A DNA stretch of 64,000 bases from Streptomyces olivochromogenes. Lineage in GTDB: Bacteria; Actinomycetota; Actinomycetes; Streptomycetales; Streptomycetaceae. Position 1 is the first letter of the stretch. Each line of letters starts with the position of its first letter. The notes below the pieces were generated by a model. That model was not told the DNA's origin and did no database searches. It saw only the letters and a program-made list of their open reading frames with translations. Positions 34,840-42,999 of this stretch are shown here, in pieces. The stretch spans positions 1 through 64,000 of the forward strand of contig NZ_JADDRL010000031.1 of NCBI RefSeq assembly GCF_021538895.1. Reading direction: 5' to 3'. The translations under genes and the position numbers were made by a program.

Positions 34840-36438
34840 GTGACGTCATCCTTGATCCGGGGCCGGCCCAGGCACGCCACGGCGCACATAGCCGTGCGGG
34901 TGGCGCATGCCGTGCTGGGCGGTGTGGCCGGGGGCCTGTGGCTGATGTTGCCGGTGATGACGATCAACGCCGAGGCCCCGGTTCCCGCGGCGCGGGCCGG
35001 ACCGGTGGCGGGCGCCGCCGAGACGCCGGAGCAGGGCGGGACGTCTCCCGCCGATCTGGTCCTGCCGCTCGTCGCCGGAGGCGCGGCGGGGACCGTGGCC
35101 GTCTACTGGTACGTGCGGCGCACCCGGCGCGCCCGGAGCCGTGCCACCTCCGGTGTGGTGTCCGAGCGGCCGCCGCAGCCGACGGCGGGCGACTTCGAGC
35201 GGCAGGCCCAGGCCTCGCTGGTGCAGGCGGACGACTGCGTGCGCACGAGCCGCGAGGAACTCGGCTTCGCCGAGGCCCTGTTCGGGGCCGAGGCCGTGGC
35301 GCCGTTCGCGCAGGCGCTGCGCGCGGCCGAGACCGAACTGGCGGCCGCGTTCGCGATACGGCAGCGGTACGAGCAGGGGGCGCCGGGCGACGAGGTGGCC
35401 CGGCGGCAGGCGCTCGTCGGGATCGTCGGGCGGTGCGCGGAGGCCGGGCGGCGGCTGGACGCGGAGGCGGCCGGGTTCGACCGGCTGCGGGCGCTGGATC
35501 AGGGGGTCGGCGACGCGCTGCGGGTCGCCGAGGGGCGGTTCCGGGAGCTGGCCGGGCGGACGGCGGGGGCGCAGGCGGCACTGGACGAGATGCGCGAGCG
35601 GTACGCGCACCCGGCCGTCGCGCCGGTCGTCGGATACGTCGAACAGGCCAAGGACCGGCTGGTGTTCACTACGAGCCACCTCAACCGGGCCCGCCAGGCC
35701 GCGGATTCCGACGACCTCGAAGAGGCGGCCCGTCGGCTCCGCGCCGCCGAGGGGGCCATCGCCCAGGCGGACACCTTCCTGGCGGGCGTGCACCGGCTCG
35801 CCGGCGACCTGCGCCGGGCCGCGGGGATCGTGCCGGCGGCGCTCACGGGCGGGGAGGTGGAGATCGCGGCGGCTCGGGGGCCGGCCGCCGCCGTCCCGCT
35901 TCCCGCCGGTGAGCTCCACGCCCGCATCGCCCGCGCCGACGTCGCCCTGGCCGCCGTACGGACGGAGTTGACCTCCGGTCCGTACGACCCGCTGGACGCC
36001 CTGCGCCGGATCGCGCGGGCCGTCGAGCAGCTGGAGGTGGGGCGCACCGGGGTCGTCCCGGTGGCCGCCCTGGTCGTCGCCCGCAGTGCCACCGCCGCCG
36101 CGGGCGACTTCGTCGCCACCCACCGGGGAGCGGTCGGCGCCGAGGCCCGGACCCGGCTGGCGGAGGCGCGGCGGCGGTTCGCGGAGGCGGACGAGGGGCA
36201 GGGCCGGGGCCTTGGTACGGCCTCCGCGGACGCCGACGAGTTGGCCCGGGAGGCCCGGGAGCTCGCCGAACGGGACGTACGGACGCGCGGGAACCCCTAC
36301 GCCGACGCCGAGCCCGCGAGCGGACTTGCCGGAGCCGTCCTCGGCGGGATCCTCCTCGCCGAGGAAACCGACGGCGGGCCTCCGGCGAGCTTCGGCGGCC
36401 CGGAGACCCGGGGCCGCCGCAGGCTCGCGCGGCCGTAG
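34840..36438 (+). CDS. Coiled-coil membrane protein resembling TPM-domain proteins without the TPM domain
   Basis: A 532-aa protein starting with GTG (MTSSLIRGRPRH). It has a hydrophobic segment at about 20-40, a short external segment, a second helix at about 70-90 (LVLPLVAGGAAGTVAVYWYVRRTRR), then about 400 cytoplasmic residues of Ala/Glu/Arg-rich helices. Recognisable stretches are ASLVQADDCVRTSREELGFAEALFG and EQAKDRLVFTTSHLNRARQAADSDD. These match what I recall of the C-terminal half of streptomycete TPM-domain (YgcG-like) proteins. The N-terminal TPM domain of that family is absent. No ribosome site is evident. Role unknown. Confidence 0.65.
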   Translation: MTSSLIRGRPRHATAHIAVRVAHAVLGGVAGGLWLMLPVMTINAEAPVPAARAGPVAGAAETPEQGGTSPADLVLPLVAGGAAGTVAVYWYVRRTRRARSRATSGVVSERPPQPTAGDFERQAQASLVQADDCVRTSREELGFAEALFGAEAVAPFAQALRAAETELAAAFAIRQRYEQGAPGDEVARRQALVGIVGRCAEAGRRLDAEAAGFDRLRALDQGVGDALRVAEGRFRELAGRTAGAQAALDEMRERYAHPAVAPVVGYVEQAKDRLVFTTSHLNRARQAADSDDLEEAARRLRAAEGAIAQADTFLAGVHRLAGDLRRAAGIVPAALTGGEVEIAAARGPAAAVPLPAGELHARIARADVALAAVRTELTSGPYDPLDALRRIARAVEQLEVGRTGVVPVAALVVARSATAAAGDFVATHRGAVGAEARTRLAEARRRFAEADEGQGRGLGTASADADELAREARELAERDVRTRGNPYADAEPASGLAGAVLGGILLAEETDGGPPASFGGPETRGRRRLARP

Positions 36439-36498
36439 ACCCGGGCGGCCGCAGGCCACAGGCCTCGGTCCTTGCCGGCGGACTCCGGTGCCGCCCCC

Positions 36499-39087
36499 TC
36501 AGAACAGGCTCAGCAGCGCCTCCGCCGGGTCCGTCAGACCGTGTTCGCCGTCCGGGAGCGGGAGTTCGAACCAGACCGTCTTGCCGCGAGGAGTGCGGCG
36601 GGAGCCCCAGGCCGCGCTGAGGAGGCCGACGAGCTGGAGGCCGCGGCCGCCCTCGTCGGTGTCGCGGGCCCGGCGGCGGCGCGGCTGGACCAGGCCGGAG
36701 TCCCAGACCTCGCACACCAGCGTGCGGTCCAGCAGCAGGCGGAGTCTTATGTCGCCCTCGCCGTACCGCAGGGCGTTGGTCACCAGCTCACTGACCAGGA
36801 GTTCCGCCGTGTCGACCAGGGGCTCCAGGTCCCAGGTGAGCAGCTGGCCGCGGGCGTACTCGCGGGCGCGGCCCACGCTGCGCGGCTCGCGCGGCAGCGT
36901 CCAGTCGCCGACGGAGTCGGCGGGCAGCCCCTGGACGCGGGCCATGAGCAGGGCGATGTCGTCCTCGCCGTGGTGGGTGTCGAGGGTGTTGAGGACGTGG
37001 TCGCAGACGTCCTCCAGGGGGCTGGTGGGGTCGGTGAGCGCGCCGACGAACGCCTGGAGGCCCTCGTCGAGGGGGTGGTCGCGGGATTCGACCAGTCCGT
37101 CGGTGTAGAGCGCGAGCAGTGCCCCTTCGGGCAGTTCGACCTCCACCTCCTCGAAGGGCTCGCCGCCCACGCCCAGCGGCATGCCGGGGGGTACGTCCAG
37201 CATCAGGGCCGCCTCGCCCGGTTCCACCAGCACCGGCGGCAGATGGCCCGCGTTGGCGAACGTGCAGCGTCTGGTCACCGAGTCGTACACCGCGTACACG
37301 CAGGTCGCGAGGTAGACCTCGGACAGGTCCGCGGTGCGCGGCTGGCGGGCCGCGCGGGTGGCCTGCTGGACTCCGCCGGGGGTGCCGAGGCCGCGGGCGA
37401 TCTCGTCCAGGGCAGCGAGGACCTCGGCCGGTTCGAGGTCGAGCAGGGCCAGGGTGCGCACGGCCGTGCGCAGTTCGCCCATCGCCACCGCCGCGCGCAG
37501 GCCGCGGCCCATCACGTCGCCGACCACCAACGCGGTGCGGTGCCCGGGCAGTTCGATGACGTCGAACCAGTCGCCGCCCACCTCGGTCGCCGCGTTGCCG
37601 GGCAGGTAGCGGCACGCGATGTCGAGTCCGGAGGCCTCCGGGTCGCCGGGCGGGAGCAGGGACCGTTGCAGTATCAACGCCCGCTCGTGCTCGCGGCGGT
37701 ACAGGCGCGCGTTGTCGATGCAGACGGCGGCGCGGGCCGCCAGCTCCACCGCCAGGTCCCGGTCGCGGTCGCCGAACGGCTCGCTGCCCTTCGTCCGGGC
37801 GAACTGGGCGAGTCCCACGACGGTGTCGTGGGCGACCATCGGAACGGCCAGCGTGGACTGGACGAGTCCGCCCTCCTCCGCGGGGACCGACTGCGGGCGG
37901 GCGGTGCGCAGGGCGTCCGCGCAGGGGGAGTTGAACGGGTAGTGGTGGACGGCGCCGACCGCGACCGGCAAACCGCCGCCGCCGAAGGGCACGTCGGAGA
38001 CCGCGCTGGCGAAGGCCACGCGGCGCAGTTCCGCGCTGCCGTCGGCGAGTCCGGGCGGTGTCTCGTCGCCGGCCAGGAGGCCTTGGTAGAGGTCGACGGT
38101 GGCGAGGTCGCAGAAGCCGGGGACGACGACGTCGAGGAGTTCGCGGGCGGTGGTCTCCAGGTCGAGGGAGTTGCCTATGCGGGCGCCCGCCTCGTTGAGA
38201 AGGGCGAGATTTCGCCGGGCGGCGGCGGCCTCGCGGGCGGCCGCGCGGCGCGCGGTGATGTCGGTGCCGAGCCAGGCGACGCCGATCGGCCGGCCGCTGC
38301 CGCTGTGTACGCGGTAGAGGTTGACGGACCAGTGGCGGCGCTCCTCCGAACCCGGGACGAAGCCCGTGACGTGCATGTCCGTGATGGAGTCGCCGGTCTC
38401 CAGGACCCGGCGCAGGGTGGCCGAGACCCGTTCCGCCTCGCCGCGCGGCAGGTAGTCGTGAACTCCCTTGCCCCGGTGGTCGTCGGGTGTCCCGCCGAAG
38501 ATGGAGGCGAACCGCATGTTGGCGCGGCGGACCGTGAGGTCGGTGTCGATCAGCAGGAAGCCGAAGGGAGATTGACCAAAAATGGCCTGCGAGGCGGCGA
38601 GGTCGGTCTCGATGCTGCGCAGGGTGCGGACGTCGACCACGATGCAGACGGCGGCCTTGTCGCCCTCGGCGGTCTTGGTGGGCATGACGTAGACCTCGGC
38701 GAGGCCCTCCTCGCCGCGGACCCCGTCCGCCGTGTCCGGCATCCGGAAGGGAACCACCCCGGTCCACTCCCGCCCGTCGAGGATCTCGGCCATCTTGCGC
38801 TGGCCGCGCTCGTGCAGGTCGGGGTCGATGAACGCCTCGATGGGGTCCATGCCGACGGCGCGTTCGGCGGGGATGCCGAAGAGTTGCTCGGCGCGCAGGC
38901 TCCACTGGTCGACCAGTCCGCCGGGGCTGATGGCGAAGGAGGCGACCTTGATGTAGTCGTACATGGAGCCGGGCGGACTGCTCTGCCACATGGCATCGCC
39001 GGTCGCCGCGCCGTCCCTTGCGGCCTGAGCCCTCGCGCCGTCCGACGGGTCCTCGGACTCCGTCGCCTTCGCTGGTATCTCGCTCAC
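36499..39087 (-). CDS. PAS-PAS-GAF-SpoIIE phosphatase with C-terminal RsbW-like kinase domain
   Basis: An 862-aa regulator starting with GTG (MSEIPAKATESEDPS), with GAGGGG 9 nt upstream; 65 further upstream codons are rejected. In order: PAS at about 45-165, PAS at about 170-290 (SPFGFLLIDTDLTVRRANMRF), GAF at about 310-465, SpoIIE/PP2C at about 490-700 with VGGDWFDVIELPG, VGDVMGRG, NAGHLPPVL and the DDIALL end, then HATPase at about 730-855 with ELVTNALRYGEGDIRL and GGRGLQLV. Such proteins dephosphorylate anti-anti-sigma factors in response to bound signals and can phosphorylate them through the kinase domain. Cytoplasmic, probably part of a stress or development sigma-factor switch. Confidence 0.92.
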   Translation of the reverse strand: MSEIPAKATESEDPSDGARAQAARDGAATGDAMWQSSPPGSMYDYIKVASFAISPGGLVDQWSLRAEQLFGIPAERAVGMDPIEAFIDPDLHERGQRKMAEILDGREWTGVVPFRMPDTADGVRGEEGLAEVYVMPTKTAEGDKAAVCIVVDVRTLRSIETDLAASQAIFGQSPFGFLLIDTDLTVRRANMRFASIFGGTPDDHRGKGVHDYLPRGEAERVSATLRRVLETGDSITDMHVTGFVPGSEERRHWSVNLYRVHSGSGRPIGVAWLGTDITARRAAAREAAAARRNLALLNEAGARIGNSLDLETTARELLDVVVPGFCDLATVDLYQGLLAGDETPPGLADGSAELRRVAFASAVSDVPFGGGGLPVAVGAVHHYPFNSPCADALRTARPQSVPAEEGGLVQSTLAVPMVAHDTVVGLAQFARTKGSEPFGDRDRDLAVELAARAAVCIDNARLYRREHERALILQRSLLPPGDPEASGLDIACRYLPGNAATEVGGDWFDVIELPGHRTALVVGDVMGRGLRAAVAMGELRTAVRTLALLDLEPAEVLAALDEIARGLGTPGGVQQATRAARQPRTADLSEVYLATCVYAVYDSVTRRCTFANAGHLPPVLVEPGEAALMLDVPPGMPLGVGGEPFEEVEVELPEGALLALYTDGLVESRDHPLDEGLQAFVGALTDPTSPLEDVCDHVLNTLDTHHGEDDIALLMARVQGLPADSVGDWTLPREPRSVGRAREYARGQLLTWDLEPLVDTAELLVSELVTNALRYGEGDIRLRLLLDRTLVCEVWDSGLVQPRRRRARDTDEGGRGLQLVGLLSAAWGSRRTPRGKTVWFELPLPDGEHGLTDPAEALLSLF

Positions 39088-39336
39088 GCGAACCGTCCCC
39101 TCCAGCTCACCGCGTCCGGCACCGGTCACCGGGGGCGGCTGCCCGCAGTATCCAGCACTACGGCGCCGCACGACACGGTGTTCACGATCACAGCACGGAC
39201 CGAGCGGTTTTCGGACCGTACCGTGGCAACACTTCCAGTCTTCTAACCAGGGAACACGCCCTCGAATCACGCTCTTGGGCAACGGTCTCCGGCCAGTTCC
39301 GTCCGCTGGACGGGGCTGGGGGTGCTGTACACCGGT

Positions 39337-39765
39337 TCAGTCCGGAACGGCGAGTTCGAACCAGACGGTCTTGCCGTTGACGCCGGGCCGGGTACCCCAG
39401 CGGCGCGAGGAGCTGGCGACCAGTTGGAGGCCTCGGCCGCCCTCGTCGTCGTCGTGGGCGACGCGCTCGCGCGGCGGGTCCGGGAGCGGGTCGGAGACTT
39501 CCACGAGGAGGACGTCGGGGAGGTCGTCGGGGCGGACCAGGCGTACCCCGATGGGGCCCGTGGCGTGCCGCAGGGCGTTGGTGACCAGTTCGCTGACCAG
39601 CAGTGCCGTCATGTCGGCGAGGCTTTCGAGACCCCAGCCCCGCAACTGGGTGCGGACCGCCGTGCGGGCCGTGCGCACGGCGCCGGGGTCGGCGGGGAAG
39701 ATCCACTTGGCACAGTCGCCTTCGGTGTCGATCACGCCGATCACTTCCCAGGCCGGTGAGCCCAC
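39337..39765 (-). CDS. RsbW-like ATP-binding anti-sigma / serine kinase
   Basis: A 142-aa protein starting with GTG (MGSPAWEVIGVID). A single HATPase_c domain with N-box LVSELVTNALRHATGPIGVRL, G1 region (VEVSDPLPD) and G2 GGRGLQLVASSSRRWGTRP, ending GKTVWFELAVPD. The last third closely parallels the kinase domain of the large phosphatase encoded 249 bp downstream on the same strand (RGKTVWFELPLPD). The two probably act on related anti-anti-sigma partners. Substrate unknown. Confidence 0.88.
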   Translation of the reverse strand: MGSPAWEVIGVIDTEGDCAKWIFPADPGAVRTARTAVRTQLRGWGLESLADMTALLVSELVTNALRHATGPIGVRLVRPDDLPDVLLVEVSDPLPDPPRERVAHDDDEGGRGLQLVASSSRRWGTRPGVNGKTVWFELAVPD

Positions 39766-39863
39766 CCATGTCCTGTTTCATGGGGTTAATGGGCACATAC
39801 CCGATATCCGGCGGGCAGTATCGCCTCGAAGGGCGCACTGTGGCACGAACGGCGTACGGGTGC

Positions 39864-40274
39864 TCAGCGCGCCCCGGCGTCGATACGGGCCTCGACCTGC
39901 CGCACGGCGGCGACGTCCTGGTCGAGCCAGTCCACGTCCCAGACCTCGGCGGGGGTGAGCCAGCGCAGTTCGTCGTGATCCTGGAGGGGCTTGGGGCGGG
40001 CGGAGCCGGGGAGCAGCCGGGCGGTCCACACCTGGAGCACGTACGGATCCTTCAGGGGCCACTCCCCCGGGACGCGCTCGACGGCCTCGGTCTCGACGCC
40101 GAGTTCCTCGCGCAGTTCGCGCTCCAGGGCGTGCTCGGGACGCTCGCCGGGCTCGACCTTGCCGCCGGGCAGTTCCCAGCGACCGGCCAGCTCGGGGGGC
40201 GCGCTGCGTCGCGCGGCGAGCAGGCGGCCGTCGTCGAGCAGGGCCGCTCCGACCACCACGATCCGTTCCGTCAT
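39864..40274 (-). CDS. Nudix hydrolase, MutT-like
   Basis: A 136-aa protein starting MTERIVVVGAALLDDGRLLAARR. The Nudix box is complete, GKVEPGERPEHALERELREELGV at about residues 37-59, with the catalytic REL-x-EE-x-G. WELPGG before the box and length are typical of 8-oxo-dGTP diphosphatase (MutT) or CTP pyrophosphohydrolase types. It would clean oxidised nucleotides. Separated by 30 bp from the SPOR-like gene upstream; the two may be co-transcribed. Confidence 0.9.
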   Translation of the reverse strand: MTERIVVVGAALLDDGRLLAARRSAPPELAGRWELPGGKVEPGERPEHALERELREELGVETEAVERVPGEWPLKDPYVLQVWTARLLPGSARPKPLQDHDELRWLTPAEVWDVDWLDQDVAAVRQVEARIDAGAR

Positions 40275-40304
40275 GGTCGCGAGCCTACGGGAGGGCGCAG
40301 GCCG

Positions 40305-40499
40305 TCAGTTGCGCCTGCCGTCTCCGTTCTGACCTATGCGCTCGACCCAGTAGAGCTGCTTGTGTCCGCGGTCGTCGAGGCTGTCGGCGATCTTCTGGGC
40401 CTCGGCCCGGGTCGCGTACCTGCCCACGCGGTAGCGATTGCCGTTGTCGTCCTGCCGTATGACGAGCCAGGGGAAAGAGACCGCGCCTTCACCGCTCAT
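40305..40499 (-). CDS. Small SPOR-like protein
   Basis: A 64-aa soluble protein, MSGEGAVSFPWLVIRQDDNGNRYRVGRYATRAEAQKIADSL, ending KQLYWVERIGQ. The pattern of a short strand, Y-R-V-G-x-Y-x-x-x-x-E-A, a helix and a last strand is that of a SPOR-type or WGR-like fold of minimal size. It has no signal peptide. Commonly found next to the Nudix gene in streptomycetes. Function unknown. Confidence 0.72.
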   Translation of the reverse strand: MSGEGAVSFPWLVIRQDDNGNRYRVGRYATRAEAQKIADSLDDRGHKQLYWVERIGQNGDGRRN

Positions 40500-40795
40500 C
40501 GCACCCCGCCCCTCCGCGTGCTCTGGCCTCGCCCTCTAAGGAAACCGCACTCCGCATATGCCCGAGCGTACGCCTAACCTTTACGCAGCGAACACGCCTT
40601 TTCACAAAGAGGTACGCAACCAGCCAGAACACCGGGGGCGCACGATGACGAATGCGCCGTCCGCGGGCCCGGTGCCTTTGGTCGGCGGCACGCCCGGGAC
40701 AGCTGGGACCACCTGCGAGAACGGCCGGATTCCAACGGCCCGCCGGCGGGCGTGAATCGGGCGAAGTACGGGGCCAACCGCCCCTGAGGTGTGCG
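40500..40795. other. Intergenic region with a possible unannotated small peptide
   Basis: 296 bp with no ORF that stands out. On the plus strand the frame ending at TGA 40785-40787 encodes RRHARDSWDHLRERPD then GVNRAKYGANRP, which looks protein-like but has no start codon after the last in-frame stop at 40647. The neighbouring frame has an ATG at 40645 (MTNAPSAGPVPLVGG). A single frameshift would join them into a 45-50-residue protein, so this may be a broken small gene. Confidence 0.35.
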
Positions 40796-41548
40796 CTACT
40801 TCACCGGGAGGTGATACGAGGCACGGTAGCGGTCGGCGGGGATCACCACGTCCGCCGTCTCCACCGGGCGGCCGGAGGCGTAGTACGTGCGCTGGATGAC
40901 CAGGACGACATGGCCGGGGACGCCGCCCAGGGTGAGCAGTTCCTCGGCGAGGCCGGGGCGGGCACCGACCTCCTCGGTGACGTTGTCGACGATGACGTCG
41001 ATGGCGCGCATGCGCTCGACGACGCCCATGCCGCCGAGCGGGCCCTCCTCCGGCAGCATCACGGGCGTGCGGCCGGTGACGGCGAGCGGCTCCCAGGAGG
41101 TGGAGAGCATCATCGGCTCGCCGGCGTCCCGGTAGAGGTACTTGGTGCACATCACGCGGTCGCCGGGCCGGATGCCGAGCCGCTCGGCGACGGCGCCGCT
41201 CGCCTCGGTCTGCTCGCTGTTGGACTCCCAGGTGCCGCGGGCGGCGGCGTCCGACTGCTCCTGCCGGAACGGCGTGGCACCGCCGTTGGGCCGGAACCCG
41301 GAGCGGGCCACCCGCCGGGGCACGGGCCGCTCGCGCACATAGGTCCCCGAGCCCGAGCGGCCCTCGACCAGCCCCTCGGCCATCAGCACCTTGCGGGCCT
41401 CCAGGGCGACGGTGTCGGAGACCCCGTACTCCTCGCGGATGCGCGCCTGGGAGGGCAGCCGGGTGTGGGGCGGCAGCGAACCGTCGACGATCTTCTTGCG
41501 GAGATCACCCGCGACACGCAGGTACGCCGGCTGCTCACCGAATGTCAC
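40796..41548 (-). CDS. GntR/HutC-family transcriptional regulator with UTRA domain
   Basis: A 250-aa repressor starting with GTG (MTFGEQPAYLRVAGDLRKKI); GGGAG is upstream. The winged helix occupies about residues 8-70 (LPSQARIREEYGVSDTVALEARKVLMAEGLVEGRSGSGTYV). The UTRA effector domain is about 95-245, ending RYRASYHLPVK. HutC-type regulators bind small metabolites such as sugars, amino acids or their phosphates. No metabolic operon is adjacent, so the ligand cannot be guessed. The upstream gap (41549-41694) contains GTTGTACAGACAGCAAC, a GTTG/CAAC inverted repeat that may be an operator. Confidence 0.88.
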   Translation of the reverse strand: MTFGEQPAYLRVAGDLRKKIVDGSLPPHTRLPSQARIREEYGVSDTVALEARKVLMAEGLVEGRSGSGTYVRERPVPRRVARSGFRPNGGATPFRQEQSDAAARGTWESNSEQTEASGAVAERLGIRPGDRVMCTKYLYRDAGEPMMLSTSWEPLAVTGRTPVMLPEEGPLGGMGVVERMRAIDVIVDNVTEEVGARPGLAEELLTLGGVPGHVVLVIQRTYYASGRPVETADVVIPADRYRASYHLPVK

Positions 41549-41694
41549 GGGCCGCTCCCATCAGGTTGTACAGACAGCAACAGCGTGGCAACCGTGGGTT
41601 GTGCCATGCAAGCAGAGGCCAGAGAATCACTCGATGTGATGACTTCTGGACCGGGAGGGCTTTACCAGGCACTTTCTCCCCGCTATGGCCGACC

Positions 41695-42912
41695 TCACAC
41701 CTGCATGCCGGCGCCGTCCGACCCGCCGCCGGAACCACTGCCACCGCTGTCGGCGGACGGCGGGGTGGTGGCCAGGCCCAGAGCCTTGCGTGCGGTGACC
41801 GACTTGGTCGGGTCGAGGAGCTTGAACCCCTTGTCGTAATGGGCGTAGAAGGCGTCCGCGTCGGCGGCCTCGGCGGCCTTGGCCCATTCGGCCCGGGCCT
41901 TGTCCAGTTCCCCGGCCAGGACCTCGACCGGCTTCTTCACGTCCGCCGGGTAGGGGTGCGCGCGCAGCAGCCCGGCCTGCCGGGTCAGGGCCCCCGACAC
42001 CCGGCCCGCCCACGCCTTGTGCCCGGGCAGGTCGTCCTCGACGTACTCCTCGTCGGGCGCGGAGTCGAGCGCCGCGTTGAGGTAGTGCGCGGCCTTCAGG
42101 TAGGCGACCTGGTCCGCATCGAGGACGGTCTCGTCGTTGCGCAGCGAACCGGTCAGGTTCTTGCCCTCGCTGACGCTGCCGAACACGCAGGTGATCTCGC
42201 GGTCGCCCATGCGCCAGCTGCCCCGGGTGGGCGTCAGGTAGTACACGTCGACGTCGTCGGGGACGGCCCAGCCGTCCATCGCGTAGCTGTCCCGGAGCCC
42301 GTAGCAGCGCCGGTCGGCGGTGTCGGTGACCGCGTCGTCGCCGGGGTAGGAGCGGCCCGTCAGCTCGAAGACGGCGAAGACCTCGCCGTCGTGCTCGCGC
42401 GCGCAGGACACCTTGTCGACGTCGTACGTCTCACCCGTCAGCGCGCCGCCGGGCGCGTTGAAGCACTCGCCCTTGGCCAGCGAGAGGCTCGCGCCGTCGC
42501 GCGCGCCTTCCTTGAACCCCTGCCAGAAGTCGGACGCCCCGCCCGTGGCGAGCGCCAGCACCCACAGCGCGAGCCCGATCGTGGACAGCACGGAGCCGCC
42601 GATCGCCAGCCCCTTGCCGCGCTCGCCCCGCTTGCGGATCTGGCTCAGCGCGATCAGCCCGAGCACCAGGCCCACGCCCGGCAGGAAGCAGAGGATGCCG
42701 AGGACCAGGGCGGCGATGGCGAGTCCGTTGACGGGCGCCGGGTGGTTGAAGGGACTGTAGCCCTGGTTCCAGGTCTGGTACGGCGGCTGCCCGTAGGGGC
42801 CCTGGACGTAGGGGCCCTGCGCGTAGGCACCTTGATCGTACGGTCCCTGCGCGTACGGCGGCGGGTACTGCCCTTCGGGCTGCTGGGGGCCGGGAGGCGG
42901 AGGTATGGACAC
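41695..42912 (-). CDS. DUF4190 membrane protein with extracellular septum-formation-like domain
   Basis: A 405-aa protein starting with GTG (MSIPPPPGPQQPEGQYPPPY) with AGGAG 9 nt upstream. The much longer open frame upstream is antisense to the serpin genes and rejected. A Pro/Tyr/Gly-rich start with GPYDQGAYAQGPYVQGPYGQ repeats spans residues 1-60. Two helices of the DUF4190 type follow (NGLAIAALVLGILCFLPGVGLVLGLIAL and GGSVLSTIGLALWVLALA). The external part has FNAPGG...VSCAREHDGEVFAVFELTG and CYGLRDSYAM, as in septum-formation-like DUF4352/DUF4190 lipoproteins. The C-terminal 120 residues are helical. Role unknown, probably envelope. Confidence 0.75.
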   Translation of the reverse strand: MSIPPPPGPQQPEGQYPPPYAQGPYDQGAYAQGPYVQGPYGQPPYQTWNQGYSPFNHPAPVNGLAIAALVLGILCFLPGVGLVLGLIALSQIRKRGERGKGLAIGGSVLSTIGLALWVLALATGGASDFWQGFKEGARDGASLSLAKGECFNAPGGALTGETYDVDKVSCAREHDGEVFAVFELTGRSYPGDDAVTDTADRRCYGLRDSYAMDGWAVPDDVDVYYLTPTRGSWRMGDREITCVFGSVSEGKNLTGSLRNDETVLDADQVAYLKAAHYLNAALDSAPDEEYVEDDLPGHKAWAGRVSGALTRQAGLLRAHPYPADVKKPVEVLAGELDKARAEWAKAAEAADADAFYAHYDKGFKLLDPTKSVTARKALGLATTPPSADSGGSGSGGGSDGAGMQV

Positions 42913-42999
42913 GGGTACCGTGCTCCTGGGTCGGGCGGCGACGACGCTGAACTGACGTACGACTGGGCGCATCGTAAGCGCGCTACGGGTGGGGGTGGA

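Noticed and set aside
40670..40760. A tRNA-like stretch in the gap before the GntR gene
   Set aside because: A short GGTTC-like run was checked but no cloverleaf arms or CCA-adjacent acceptor pairing could be formed.
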